Positions 19,955 to 28,774 of a DNA stretch of 30,953 nucleotides are shown one piece after another. Source of the stretch: an uncultured Mycoplasmataceae bacterium (GTDB lineage: Bacteria > Bacillota_I > Bacilli_A > Mycoplasmatales > Mycoplasmoidaceae); assembly GCA_949299825.1 (NCBI GenBank), contig CASGBP010000030.1:1-30953 (forward strand), given 5' to 3'. Within the stretch, counting starts at the first letter, position 1, and the number at the start of each line of letters is the position of its first letter. The position numbers and the translations under genes were made by a program. A model generated the notes under the pieces. That model saw only the letters and a list, made by a program, of their open reading frames with translations. It did not search any database and was not told where the DNA came from.

Positions 19955-20823
19955 TTAATTATTTTCATTTCTTCTTCCTTGCTCTGCTATATTTTTTATT
20001 AATTCAAATCCTTCTAATGATGTGTGTTCAATTAATGGTTGATTTAATTCAAGATTATTAATTATTTGCATTTCTTTATCACTTAATTCAAAATCAAAAA
20101 TGTCGATATTTTCTTTCATTCTTTCTAATGAATTTGATTTTATTAAAGTAACTACATCTTGCTGTACTAATCATCTTAATACAATTTGGGCAACAGATTT
20201 ATTCTTTTGCTTAGATAATTCTTTTAACTTTTCATTATTTAAAATTAAATCTTTTCTCATTTGTCCACCAATTGGTGATCATGCTTCTACAACAATGTTA
20301 TTTTTTTTACATCATTCAATTTCTTTCTTTCGAGGAATTAATTGACTAATTTCAATTTGATTAACCATTGGTTTAATTCTTGCATGATAGTATAAATCAG
20401 CAAGTCTTTCAATTGAAAAATTACTAACTCCAATAGCCTTAATTTTTCCTTGCTCATAAAACTCTTCCGTTGCTCTTCATGCACCATAATAATCACCATA
20501 TGGTTGATGAATCAAAACAAGATCAATGTAATCTAATTTTAACTTTGCTAATGATTCAAGCAAGGATTTTTTTGCTTTTTCATAACCCATATTATCAAAT
20601 CAAATTTTAGTAGTTATAAAGAATTTTTTTCTATCAATTTTACTTTCAATATAGCAGTTCCTACTTCCTCTTCATTCATATAAAACTGTGCTGTATCAAA
20701 ATGAGTATAACCAACATTAATTGCATTTTTAGTTATGTTAACACAATCATTCTTATCAACTAAAAATTCACCAAATCCTATTATTGGTATTTCGTTATTA
20801 TTTATCAATTTTAATTTTTTCAT
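19955..20823 (-). pseudogene. Aldo/keto reductase broken by a one-base frameshift
   Basis: NAD(P)H-dependent carbonyl reductase family, TIM barrel, 2,5-diketogluconate reductase-like branch. The first frame (ATG 20823, strong GGAGG Shine-Dalgarno) gives MKKLKLINNNEIPIIGFGEF and HFDTAQFYMNEEEVGTAI, then stops at 20614. The next frame continues exactly where the family would (ESKIDRKKFFITTKIWF) and is open to 19955. One missing base near 20647-20650 (ATATT versus ATATTT) explains it; restoring it gives 289 residues, the family length. The catalytic tetrad is intact across both pieces: D43, Y48, the Lys of TTKIW, and the His of LVLIHQPYG. Without correction only 69 residues are made. It could be a recent inactivation or a sequencing error, since the rest shows no decay. 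Confidence 0.85.
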
Positions 20824-20845
20824 ACTTTTGCCTCCAATATAAAGA

Positions 20846-20871
20846 AAAAGATATTAGTACTAATATCTTTT
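20846..20871 (-). terminator. Terminator of the DUF885 lipoprotein gene
   Basis: A perfect 26-base palindrome (half-site AAAAGATATTAGT) ending in a T5 run on the minus strand, 38 bases past the lipoprotein stop and 22 bases before the aldo/keto reductase start. It would form a 12-bp hairpin with a minimal loop. A regulatory palindrome for the downstream gene is the alternative. Confidence 0.65.
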
Positions 20872-20909
20872 CCAATAATATTATATTTATTTAGTATTTT
20901 AGCATTGCT

Positions 20910-23678
20910 TTAAGAAAGGTACATAAACTTATTATTAACCAAACTATAGTTTAAAGAGGTTGAAAATCCAAGTGTATTAGCAACATTAATATCATATTCT
21001 TTGATAACTTGTTCTTGCAACACTTCAAGCGGAATTTCACCGTTTCTTAAAAATAAATCAAATAATTTTTTAATTTCGTTTTTGCCGCTAGGATCAAGGA
21101 AATTTATTCCTAATTTAGTTTGCACACTACTATATAAATCCTCAAAAATTATTTTTCCTAACATATAACCTGTTGCTTGTGAAGGCATTACTAAATATCT
21201 AATTGATTCTGAGTTAATGTCACCCACACCCAATGCAGAATTAGCAGTCATAAAATCTCTTACTTGTTTAATTGATGCTCCATAAGGTAATGAACTATCC
21301 TGATGAGTTTGATCATCAATTGATGGTTGGTGATGATATGCAGTATCTAAAGCTAAACGCATATTTCTTAGTTGAGCTTCATTCAAGAATCCATAATATT
21401 GAAGCATGTTAGCTAACTTAATAGAATTGGTCAATTTTTCTTCACTATCAATTTCACCAATAGCTTTATCATAATAAACACCTGCATGTAATTCTTTCAT
21501 TTTAGCTGTCAATGACTCTATGTTATTTGAATCAAAATTTGGTACTAATCCTTTTGCGCTTAATCAGTTAGTTGGCATTCTAAATTCATCTAATTCAGTT
21601 CCATAAATTTCTAATTCATTTGCAAATCATTCAGTGAACACAGCTCAACCTTCATGAAATGCATCGTTTACAAAACTATATCCAGGTCCACTATTATTTA
21701 AACCTTCTCCACCTTCAAGATATTCAGTTCAATATTGTTGTTGTGTATGATGTCCCATTTTACCTTCATGAGTTGTTAATGAACTAACACTTCATTTTGG
21801 TAGAGAATAATAAGGGTCACAATTATATTGGAATTGACATGATCCTCTAGGACCTTCCATCCCTACTCCTATATCAACTCTAATGTCATAATTATAAGGA
21901 GAAATAACATAATCACTTATGGAATTAAAATTAGCATCAAATGTGTCATCAGTAGCTACTTTAAAATCAATGTAATCTTTTAATGATAGTACCGCTCCTG
22001 CTAATGCTTGATCACCAGTTACTGTTCCATTAGATTCAGAGTTATCACTTATGGTAGTAGCATTTTCTCAATGTTCCTTATAACCTTGTTGAATAATTAT
22101 ATTTTTGTATTGTTGCAATTCACTAGTTTGAGGATTAGTTCAATACTTATCAATGAAGTTGCTTAAATCCTGACCTTCTAGATATTCGCGACCTCAAAAG
22201 AAATCCTCTTGGTTAAGTCACACGTTGAATTCTTTAAATAACTTTTCATCTGCATTAGCAATTGAACTATTATTGTTTATTGAACCTAAGGTTACTAATT
22301 GTCTTTCTCCATCACCTATACCGTCAGCATCATAATAAATTTGAGTATTATCATTAATTCCACCAACAACAATTTCATTTACCAATTTTGCAATTTTACT
22401 CATTTTCTGCATCGCATCTTTAGTATATTTAATTCCTTGTTGATAAATATCTATTGCACTAGTATCAATTGAATTGTTATTAAATAATAATTGTTGATAT
22501 ACATCATTTGATGATGAAATAAATGGATTAGATGTTCCATTTTTTAATTTCATAAAACCAATACCAATATTTGTTTGATTTAAATCATTTGTGGTCAAAC
22601 CTAACCCATATAAAGCAATGCCATTACCATAAATTGTCTTTTCTTCCTCCCTATCATTTCCAGAAGGAACTACTGAAGTTAAAGTGATCGGTTTTCCATT
22701 TGTTGACTTATTTTCTGGACCATATGAATTCTCATCAACGTAGTAATCAGTAGCATATCAACTAACAAAGTTGGATAAAGATTCTTTCAATATTGACACA
22801 TTTGATTTAATTTCATTTTTTTGTTCATTTGACAAATAATCAATTTGATCTATTGTTTGAATTAAATCACTAAAATAATTATTTGTTGGTTCTAACTGTA
22901 CTAATTTTTCAATGGTAATTGAATTATTAGATTGATTTAAATAATTAGTAACAAAATCATTAACTTCATTTTGATAGAAAAAATTAATGAACTGATTAAC
23001 TAATAATTTCTTAGTAATGGTTGAAGGTTGATATCCATATTTTTCTTGTCCATAATCCATGTATAACCTATACTCTTCAATTGATTTAGCTGCATCCAAT
23101 AATCTACTAGCTAAACTATTAACTAATGATGTATCTGGTAGTGCCGAAGTATCTGGATCACCAGTTTCTGGATTTAAAGGATAAATGTTCACTGCATCCT
23201 TTACAAAATTACTAATGTGGTTTGAAGAACTTGATAATACTCTTGAACCAGTAATAGGATTTGCTCCTAAATAAATTATTCCACTTCTAATATTTTCTAT
23301 TTTCATTTTTCACTGAAAAATATAAGAATCTGCTCAAATTGTTTCATTTTGATTTAGCTTATTGTTTAATTTATATTTTTCTAGTGCATCTATTGCATTT
23401 TCTGCATTAAGAATTAAACCATCAAAACTTGTATTTGGATCTTCATATCCAAAAATTGGTAGACCTGCACTTGTTTTTGTTAAAAAAACTTTTTCAGAAT
23501 TTTCAAAAGCTTTCTGAGTAGCTATTAAATTTTGTGTTGTCGAACTATTGTTATTTACTGATAAATCCTTTTTACTTTCACTACATGATGTAACTACTAA
23601 TGGAACACTAACTATTGCAGCAATTGATAAAACCCCTGCTAAACTTAATCCTAAGTATTTTAATTTTAACTTTTTCAT
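20910..23678 (-). CDS. Surface lipoprotein with DUF885 metallopeptidase domain
   Basis: A 922-residue predicted lipoprotein. The N terminus is a basic start, a hydrophobic core and the lipobox VVTSC (Cys32), followed by a Ser/Asn-rich spacer. The body matches DUF885 (PF05960). The zinc signature is HEGKMGHH at residues 637-644, followed by FHEGWA at 674-679 (HEGWA supplies the next acidic ligand in this family), and near the C terminus VMPSQATGYMLGKIIFEDLY with FLRNGEIPLEVLQEQVI. All catalytic residues expected of a gluzincin-like peptidase are present. It is therefore likely an active cell-surface peptidase, possibly releasing peptides for uptake; the substrate is unknown. Many in-frame TGA codons are read as Trp. 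GGAG precedes the ATG at 23678. A terminator follows the gene. Confidence 0.85.
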
Positions 23679-23707
23679 ACTTTTCTCCTATATGCCCTTA
23701 TACCTTG

Positions 23708-23713
23708 AGTATA
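23708..23713 (-). promoter_or_regulatory. -10 box of the DUF885 lipoprotein gene
   Basis: TATACT on the minus strand, giving a leader of about 25 bases with GGAG before the ATG. No good -35 is seen. Beyond it (23714-23949) the sequence is AT-rich with no convincing gene, apart from a short possible remnant at 23842-23925 described in the findings. Confidence 0.4.
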
Positions 23714-23949
23714 CGCCTCTTTTTTTGCTTATTTTAATAATTAAAAAATTGGGCATAAAACATAAGGAAAAATTATTTTTAATTTTTATGTCTTTTGATT
23801 TTAAAAAAGCCAATTTAATAGTAGTTTTCTCCCATTTTAGGTTATTTTTTTAGCTAATTCATATAATTTATCTCCACCTTTAAAAAATACAAAAATTTGT
23901 AATCAAGTAAAAAATATTTTTTAAATATTATTTAAACGTTTTTTAATGA

Positions 23950-23955
23950 TATAAT
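23950..23955 (+). promoter_or_regulatory. -10 box of the small basic ORF
   Basis: Perfect TATAAT 23 bases before the ATG at 23979, predicting a leader of about 17 bases without a Shine-Dalgarno. Confidence 0.5.
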
Positions 23956-23978
23956 TATTCCATTGAAATTACAAAATT

Positions 23979-24110
23979 ATGGGTAGAAGAAGAAAAAAAG
24001 TTAGAGAACACAAAAAAGCTGTTCAACTAGAAAAAAGAATTAAAAATAAGCGTAGAAAAGATAAAATTAGGGCTAAAAAGAATAGTCAAAACAATAATAC
24101 AACTATGTAG
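23979..24110 (+). CDS. Very basic 43-residue protein
   Basis: I do not recognise this protein. It starts MGRRRKKVREHKKAVQLEKR and continues with IKNKRRKDKIRAKK, ending NSQNNNTTM: 19 or more Lys/Arg among the first 34 residues, with alternating spacing compatible with one long helix. Evidence that it is real: a TATAAT upstream, an ATG at the right distance, no internal stop, and a strong terminator 22 bases after the stop, so it forms a tidy monocistronic unit. A small RNA-binding or ribosome-associated protein would fit the charge; S21 was considered but the sequence does not match. Too short for usual gene callers. Confidence 0.6.
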   Translation: MGRRRKKVREHKKAVQLEKRIKNKRRKDKIRAKKNSQNNNTTM

Positions 24111-24132
24111 TTTAATTTCCTTGTTTATGGAA

Positions 24133-24167
24133 AAAAAAGATACCAATTTATAGTTGGTATCTTTTTT
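24133..24167. terminator. Bidirectional terminator
   Basis: A 14-bp perfect stem (arms AAAAAAGATACCAA and TTGGTATCTTTTTT, 7-base loop TTTATAG). T-runs of six or more follow on both strands, so it can end both the small basic ORF (plus) and the peroxiredoxin gene (minus, stop 22 bases away). Confidence 0.85.
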
Positions 24168-24188
24168 ATTCAAATTAATTATATATGT

Positions 24189-24782
24189 TTATAATTTCTT
24201 TGCGTTATTTTTTAAGAAATTAGCTACACCTTCAGCAGTAGGTTTCATAGCTTCTTGACCTTTTTTTCAATTTGCAGGACAAACTTCACCATGTTCTTCA
24301 ACAAATAATAATGCATCTACAAGTCTTAACATCTCATCTATGCTTCTGCCTAAAGGAAGGTCATTAACAGTAGCCTGTCTAATAACATGTTTTTTGTCAA
24401 TTAAAAAGGTTCCTCTTAATGCAATTGATTCATCAAATAGTACATCATAAGATCTTGCTATTTCTTTTTTTAAATCAGCAATAATAGGGAATTTGACATT
24501 GCCAATACCACCATTATTAACAGGAGTATTTTTTCAAGCGATATGAACAACTTCACTATCACAAGAAACACCTGCAACCTTAAATCCTCGAGATTCAAAT
24601 TCTTTTACTTTATTGTCAAAAGCAATTATTTCTGTAGGACAAACAAAAGTAAAATCTTTAGGTCAAAAAAATAGAATTAAGCCATTTTTGCCCATTAAAT
24701 CTTTTAGAGTAACTTCCTTTATTTCATTATTTTCCATAACTGCCAAAGCTTTAAAATCTGGCGCCTTATTAGTTACTAACAT
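24189..24782 (-). CDS. 2-Cys peroxiredoxin (AhpC/Tsa family)
   Basis: Thiol peroxidase that reduces hydrogen peroxide and organic peroxides with electrons from thioredoxin. The 197-residue protein has the peroxidatic Cys48 in FTFVCPTE and the resolving Cys168 in EHGEVCPANW, so it is a typical 2-Cys enzyme. A GGIG motif is present (NNGGIGNVKFPIIAD), but there is no C-terminal YF motif; in eukaryotic and bacterial homologues those two together mark sensitivity to overoxidation. The ATG at 24782 has AAAGGA at good spacing. Its promoter overlaps an inverted repeat. It is divergent from rpoE. The symbol could be ahpC or tpx-like; I leave it blank. Confidence 0.95.
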
Positions 24783-24802
24783 ATTTTCCTTTCTACTAAC
24801 TT

Positions 24803-24821
24803 AATAGTATTATATACTATT
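24803..24821 (-). promoter_or_regulatory. Inverted repeat over the peroxiredoxin -10 box
   Basis: AATAGTAT-TAT-ATACTATT, a perfect 8-bp inverted repeat. The minus-strand TATAAT (24814-24809) lies inside it, so a bound protein would block the promoter. No match to a known Mollicutes operator is claimed. Confidence 0.5.
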
Positions 24822-24854
24822 TAAACTTTTCTTATTTATAAAAAATAAAGTGTG

Positions 24855-24860
24855 TATAAT
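24855..24860 (+). promoter_or_regulatory. -10 box of the rpoE-fba-ychF-tdk unit
   Basis: Perfect TATAAT 33 bases before the rpoE ATG. Its presence rules out the in-frame GTG at 24852 as a start. Confidence 0.6.
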
Positions 24861-24893
24861 ATTCTAGTGTTAAAGTTCATAAAGGGGCTTAAA

Positions 24894-25334
24894 ATGATGG
24901 ATAAATTGTTAGAAACTGCAAAAGAAGTTATTAAGAGCAAAAAAAATAATGAAATAGAATTAAGCGAATTATGGGAATTGGTATCAAAAAAATGTAATTT
25001 AAAAATAGATGATGATTTGATAAGTGATTTTTATCAAGAAATGATTGAGAATAATGAATTTATCAAAACACCAAATAATAAATGAACACTTAGAGAATTA
25101 ATTTCTCATGAGCAATACAATAGTATTTCAAAAGCTTTATTCAATAGTAATATAGATGAAGTAGAAGAAAACTTTAAGGAATTTATGTCTGAGAGTGAAA
25201 TTAAAGAACATAAAAATGGTTATAGAAATGTTGATACTGGTTCACTTGAAGTTGTTGATGATGAAGATGAAGATGATAAACCACAAGGTAAATTTGATGA
25301 TGTAATTGACGAAGAAGGTGAATATGAAGAATAG
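24894..25334 (+). CDS. rpoE: RNA polymerase delta subunit
   Basis: Accessory subunit of Firmicutes and Mollicutes RNA polymerase that helps recycling and promoter selectivity. The 146-residue protein has an N-terminal HARE-HTH-like domain (LLETAKEVIKSKKNNEIELS and onward to KWTLREL) and a strongly acidic C terminus ending DVIDEEGEYEE, the standard two-part layout. ATG at 24894 is chosen because AAGGGG lies 7 bases upstream; ATG at 24897 is an alternative. The in-frame GTG at 24852 precedes the promoter box. The next gene starts inside its last codons. rpoE near fba is an old Firmicutes arrangement (pyrG between them is missing here). Confidence 0.9.
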
Positions 25335-26208
25335 TGCAATTGTAAATATGAAAGAAATGCTTAAAAAGGCTAGAGTATTTAATTATGCCGTTGCACAAAT
25401 TAATACTAATAACTTTGAATGAACTGCTGCAATCCTAGAAGCAGCTCAAGAATCATCTTCTCCTGTCATAATTGGTGTGTCTGAAGGTGCAGCTAAGTAC
25501 ATGTGAGGCTACAAAAATATTGTTGATATGGTAAACAATATGATTAAGCAAGGAAAAATAACTGTACCAGTTGCTTTACATTTAGATCATGGGTCATATG
25601 ATGCATGTGTTGAAGCACTTGAGGCAGGTTTTAGTTCAATTATGTATGATGGAAGTTCATTACCAATTAGTGAAAATTTAATTAATACAAGTAATATTTT
25701 AAAAATTGCAAAAAAATATGATGCATCTGTTGAAGTTGAAGTAGGTGGAATTGGTGGTACAGAAGATGGTAAAACTAGTACTGGAGAAATAGCAGACATT
25801 GAAGAATGTTTAAAAATGTCTAAATTGCCAATTGATGCTTTAGCTGTTGCAGTTGGTTCAATTCATGGAATTTATCCTAAATCTTGAAAATCATTGGATT
25901 TTGAATTACTAAGTGATGTATCATCCTTAATTAATTTACCATTAGTACTACATGGTGGTTCAGGAATTCCAATCGATCAAATTAAACGTTCAATTGCTAA
26001 TGGAATATCAAAGATTAATGTTAATACTGAGTGTCAATTAGCTTTTGCACAAGCAGTTAGAAAATATGTTGAATCAAAAAAAGATTTGGATACTAAAGCT
26101 AAAGGTTATGATCCTAGAAAAATGTTAGCTCCTGGAAAAGAAGCAATCAAGCGAGTTTGCATTCAAAAATTCAAAGAATTTGGTTCTTATGGAATAATTA
26201 AGGATTAA
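25324..26208 (+). CDS. fba: Fructose-bisphosphate aldolase, class II
   Basis: Zinc-dependent glycolytic aldolase that splits fructose 1,6-bisphosphate. The 294-residue protein shows the zinc and substrate motifs in order: HLDHGSYDACVEALEAGF, YDGSSLP, VEVEVGGIGGTEDG, VGSIHGIYP, LVLHGGSGIP and KINVNTECQLAF. ATG at 25324 is preferred: AAGGTG precedes it and it overlaps rpoE by 11 bases. The in-frame ATG at 25348 is the alternative and would give the more usual short N terminus. It sits three bases ahead of ychF. Confidence 0.96.
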
Positions 26209-26211
26209 TTA

Positions 26212-27315
26212 ATGAATTTATCAACTGGAATAATTGGTCTTCCTAACGTAGGAAAATCTACCCTTTTTAATGCTATTACAAATTCACAAGTTGAAGCTGC
26301 AAATTATCCTTTTGCTACCATTGAACCAAATATAGGAATTGTAAACTTGGCTGATAAAAGACTAGATAAATTAAGTGAAATAGTAAAACCTGAAAAAACC
26401 ATTTACTCATTAGTAAAATTTGTTGATATTGCTGGATTAGTTAAAGGTGCAAGTAATGGAGAAGGTTTAGGTAATAAATTCCTTCAAAATATTAGAGATG
26501 TTGATGCTATTATACATGTTGTAAGGTGCTTTGAGGATCCAAATATTACCCATGTAAATAATAAGGTTAATCCTATTGATGATGTTGAAATAATAAACCT
26601 TGAATTAATTCTTTCTGATCTAGAAATAGTTAATAATAGGATAAACAAAATAAAAAAAAGTGTCACTGCTAATAAGGATAAAACACTTACTTCTGAATAT
26701 GATGTTTTAAATAAAATACTAAAATGTTTGGAAGAAAATAAATTAGCAATTGAAGCAAATTTAAATAAGGAAGAAATTGCTATCATCAAAAATTTTAATT
26801 TAATTACAATAAAACCTTATATGTTTGTTGCTAATGTTGATGAATTAAGTATTAATGATCAATCAAATAACAAATATTTTCAACAATTAAAAGAATATGC
26901 AGATAAAAAGAACATAAAAATAATTCCAATAAGTGCCAAAATTGAATCTGAAATATCAACTATGAATAAGGATGATCAAGTTGTATTTTTGAAAGAATTA
27001 GGAATTGATGAATCAGGACTAAATAAGGTTATTAGGAATGCTTTTGAATTATTAAATCTTTGTACATTTTTTACAGTTGGCAAAAAAGAAGTTAGATCAT
27101 GAATATTTAAGAAAAATAGTTTAGCACCTGAATGTGCTGGTATTATTCATTCTGACTTTGAACGAGGTTTTATTAAGGTAGAAATTATTAAATATGATGA
27201 TTTTATCCATTTTAAAAGTGAACAAGCAGTCAAAGATGCCGGCAAATTAAATGTTGAAGGTAAAAATTATCAAATGCAAGATGGTGACATTTGTAACTTT
27301 AAGTTTAATGTATAG
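26212..27315 (+). CDS. ychF: Ribosome-binding ATPase YchF (Obg family)
   Basis: Universally conserved P-loop NTPase that binds ribosomes and, unlike its relatives, prefers ATP. The 367-residue protein has G1 at residues 9-17 (GLPNVGKST), G3 in FVDIAGLVKGAS, and a G4 reading NVDE instead of NKxD (MFVANVDEL), which explains the loss of guanine specificity. A coiled-coil insert and a C-terminal TGS domain (from about LNLCTFFTVGKKEVRSW) complete it. Three bases after fba, in the same transcript. Confidence 0.96.
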
Positions 27316-27327
27316 AAAGGAAAATAT

Positions 27328-27981
27328 ATGGCTAAGTTCCGAGCACTAACCCTACCTAGTGGATGAATAGAAGTAATTTGTGGTCCTATGTTTGCTGGAA
27401 AGACAGAGGAATTAATTAGAAAACTAAAACGACTTGAATATGCTGATGTAGAGTACATAGTATTTAAACCTAAAATTGACACAAGAAGCAATAATCAAAT
27501 AAAATCACGAAATGGTTTTTCAAATGTGGCAATCGAAATATCAAATCCATATAAAATCTTAGAATACTTAATGAATGATAAAAACACATATAAAGTGGTA
27601 GCAATTGATGAAGCACAATTTTTTGACGAAAATTTAACTGATGTGTGTGATATTCTGGCAAATCATGGTTATGTAGTTATGGTAGCTGGACTAGATAGAG
27701 ATTTTAGGGGCGAAGCCTTTGGACCTATTCCTTCATTACTAACTAAAGCTGATATTATTCATAAACTAACAGCTATTTGTACCGAATGTGGTGCACCAGC
27801 TACAATGACACAAAGATTAATTGAAAATGTTCCAGCTGACTATAATTCAAAACTAGTATTAATTGGTAATAGTGAAAGTTATGCTCCAAGATGTAGACAT
27901 TGTCATCAAGTTCCAGGTAAGAAAATGAATGAAACTCAAAAGAAATTTATTAATTTTACCGGTAAACTTAGAAATCATTAG
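27328..27981 (+). CDS. tdk: Thymidine kinase, type II
   Basis: Phosphorylates deoxythymidine, the main dTMP salvage route in mycoplasmas. The 217-residue protein has the P-loop GPMFAGKT at 19-26, the Walker B IDEAQFF, the lasso/zinc region with CTECG and CRHCH cysteines, and the thymidine contact region PRCRHC. An in-frame TGA (Trp13) means a standard-code reading would start later, at an internal Met. ATG at 27328 follows AAAGGA. Last gene of the rpoE unit; no terminator seen before the nitroreductase promoter. Confidence 0.96.
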
Positions 27982-28000
27982 TTTTATTCTAAAAACTTAA

Positions 28001-28009
28001 TGCTATAAT
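28001..28009 (+). promoter_or_regulatory. Extended -10 promoter of the nitroreductase gene
   Basis: TGCTATAAT, a TGn-extended perfect -10 box, 30 bases before the ATG at 28039. The -35 is not recognisable. Confidence 0.6.
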
Positions 28010-28038
28010 CAAAATTTCTAAGTAAATGGAGAGAATTT

Positions 28039-28773
28039 ATGTATAAAAAAATGATTGAAAGAAATTCAATAAGAAAATTTGAAAAATATGATATGCAAGA
28101 AGAAGAATTAAACAAATTTATTGATATTGTCAATGCTTCACCTACTTCAATAAATGGAAATCATTTTTCATGTATTTTTATCACTGATCAAGATTTGAAA
28201 AACCAATTGTCAATTATTGGATTTAGTCAAACACATATTAGAGAGTGTTCAATTTTTGCAGTGTTTTTAATTGATTTAACAACTATTGTTATGGCATATG
28301 AAAATTCTTGTGAATATACATTACATAATGAATCAATTCCAAATCTAATTTTATCAAGTATAGTGGATGCAACAATAGCTGCAACTATGTTACAAGATTA
28401 TGCAATTAGTCAAAATTATGGAACATGTTGAATTGGAGCAATAAGATCAGATATGGAGAAAGCAAAACAAATTTTAAATTTACCTAATTATATCTTTCCA
28501 TTTGTTGCTTTATGTATTGGTAAAAATAAACAAGAAAAAGTAACTAAAAACAAATTAAATAAAGTGTTTGTTAATAAATATTCTGAAGCTGAATATAAGC
28601 AAAGAATTATTGATTATGATAATAAATCTAAGGATGATTTATACACAAGATCTTTCTTTGAAAGAATTCAACAGTTCTATGCTTTTAATAGTAAATATAT
28701 TAATGAAATGAATCTTGAAGAAATCAATAGGATGTTAAGTTCATCAACATATATAAATTTATTTAAAAAATAA
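28039..28773 (+). CDS. NAD(P)H-dependent nitroreductase / flavin reductase family protein
   Basis: FMN-binding oxidoreductase, NfsA/FRP-like. The 244-residue protein opens MYKKMIERNSIRKFEKYDM with the FMN-phosphate contact RNSIRKF, then ASPTSINGNHFSCIFITD (the usual ASPS-xN-Q segment), and continues with PNLILSSIVDATIAATMLQD and NYGTCWIGAIRSD. One TGA (Trp) lies at NYGTCW. The ATG follows GGAGAG. Physiological substrate is unknown; quinone or nitro-compound reduction is typical. It is convergent with aspS, with one base between the stops. Confidence 0.88.
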
Positions 28774-28774
28774 T

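Noticed and set aside
19943..19961. All-AT inverted repeat at the aldo/keto reductase stop as a terminator
   Set aside because: The stem is only A-T pairs and no T-run follows on the minus strand, so termination is not supported.
23714..23949. Structured RNA gene in the gap between the lipoprotein and the small basic ORF
   Set aside because: The sequence is AT-rich with no stable GC-containing stems, no tRNA-like arms and no terminator of its own.
24852..24893. GTG at 24852 as the rpoE start
   Set aside because: It lies before the TATAAT box and adds a non-family N terminus; the ATG at 24894 has a proper Shine-Dalgarno.
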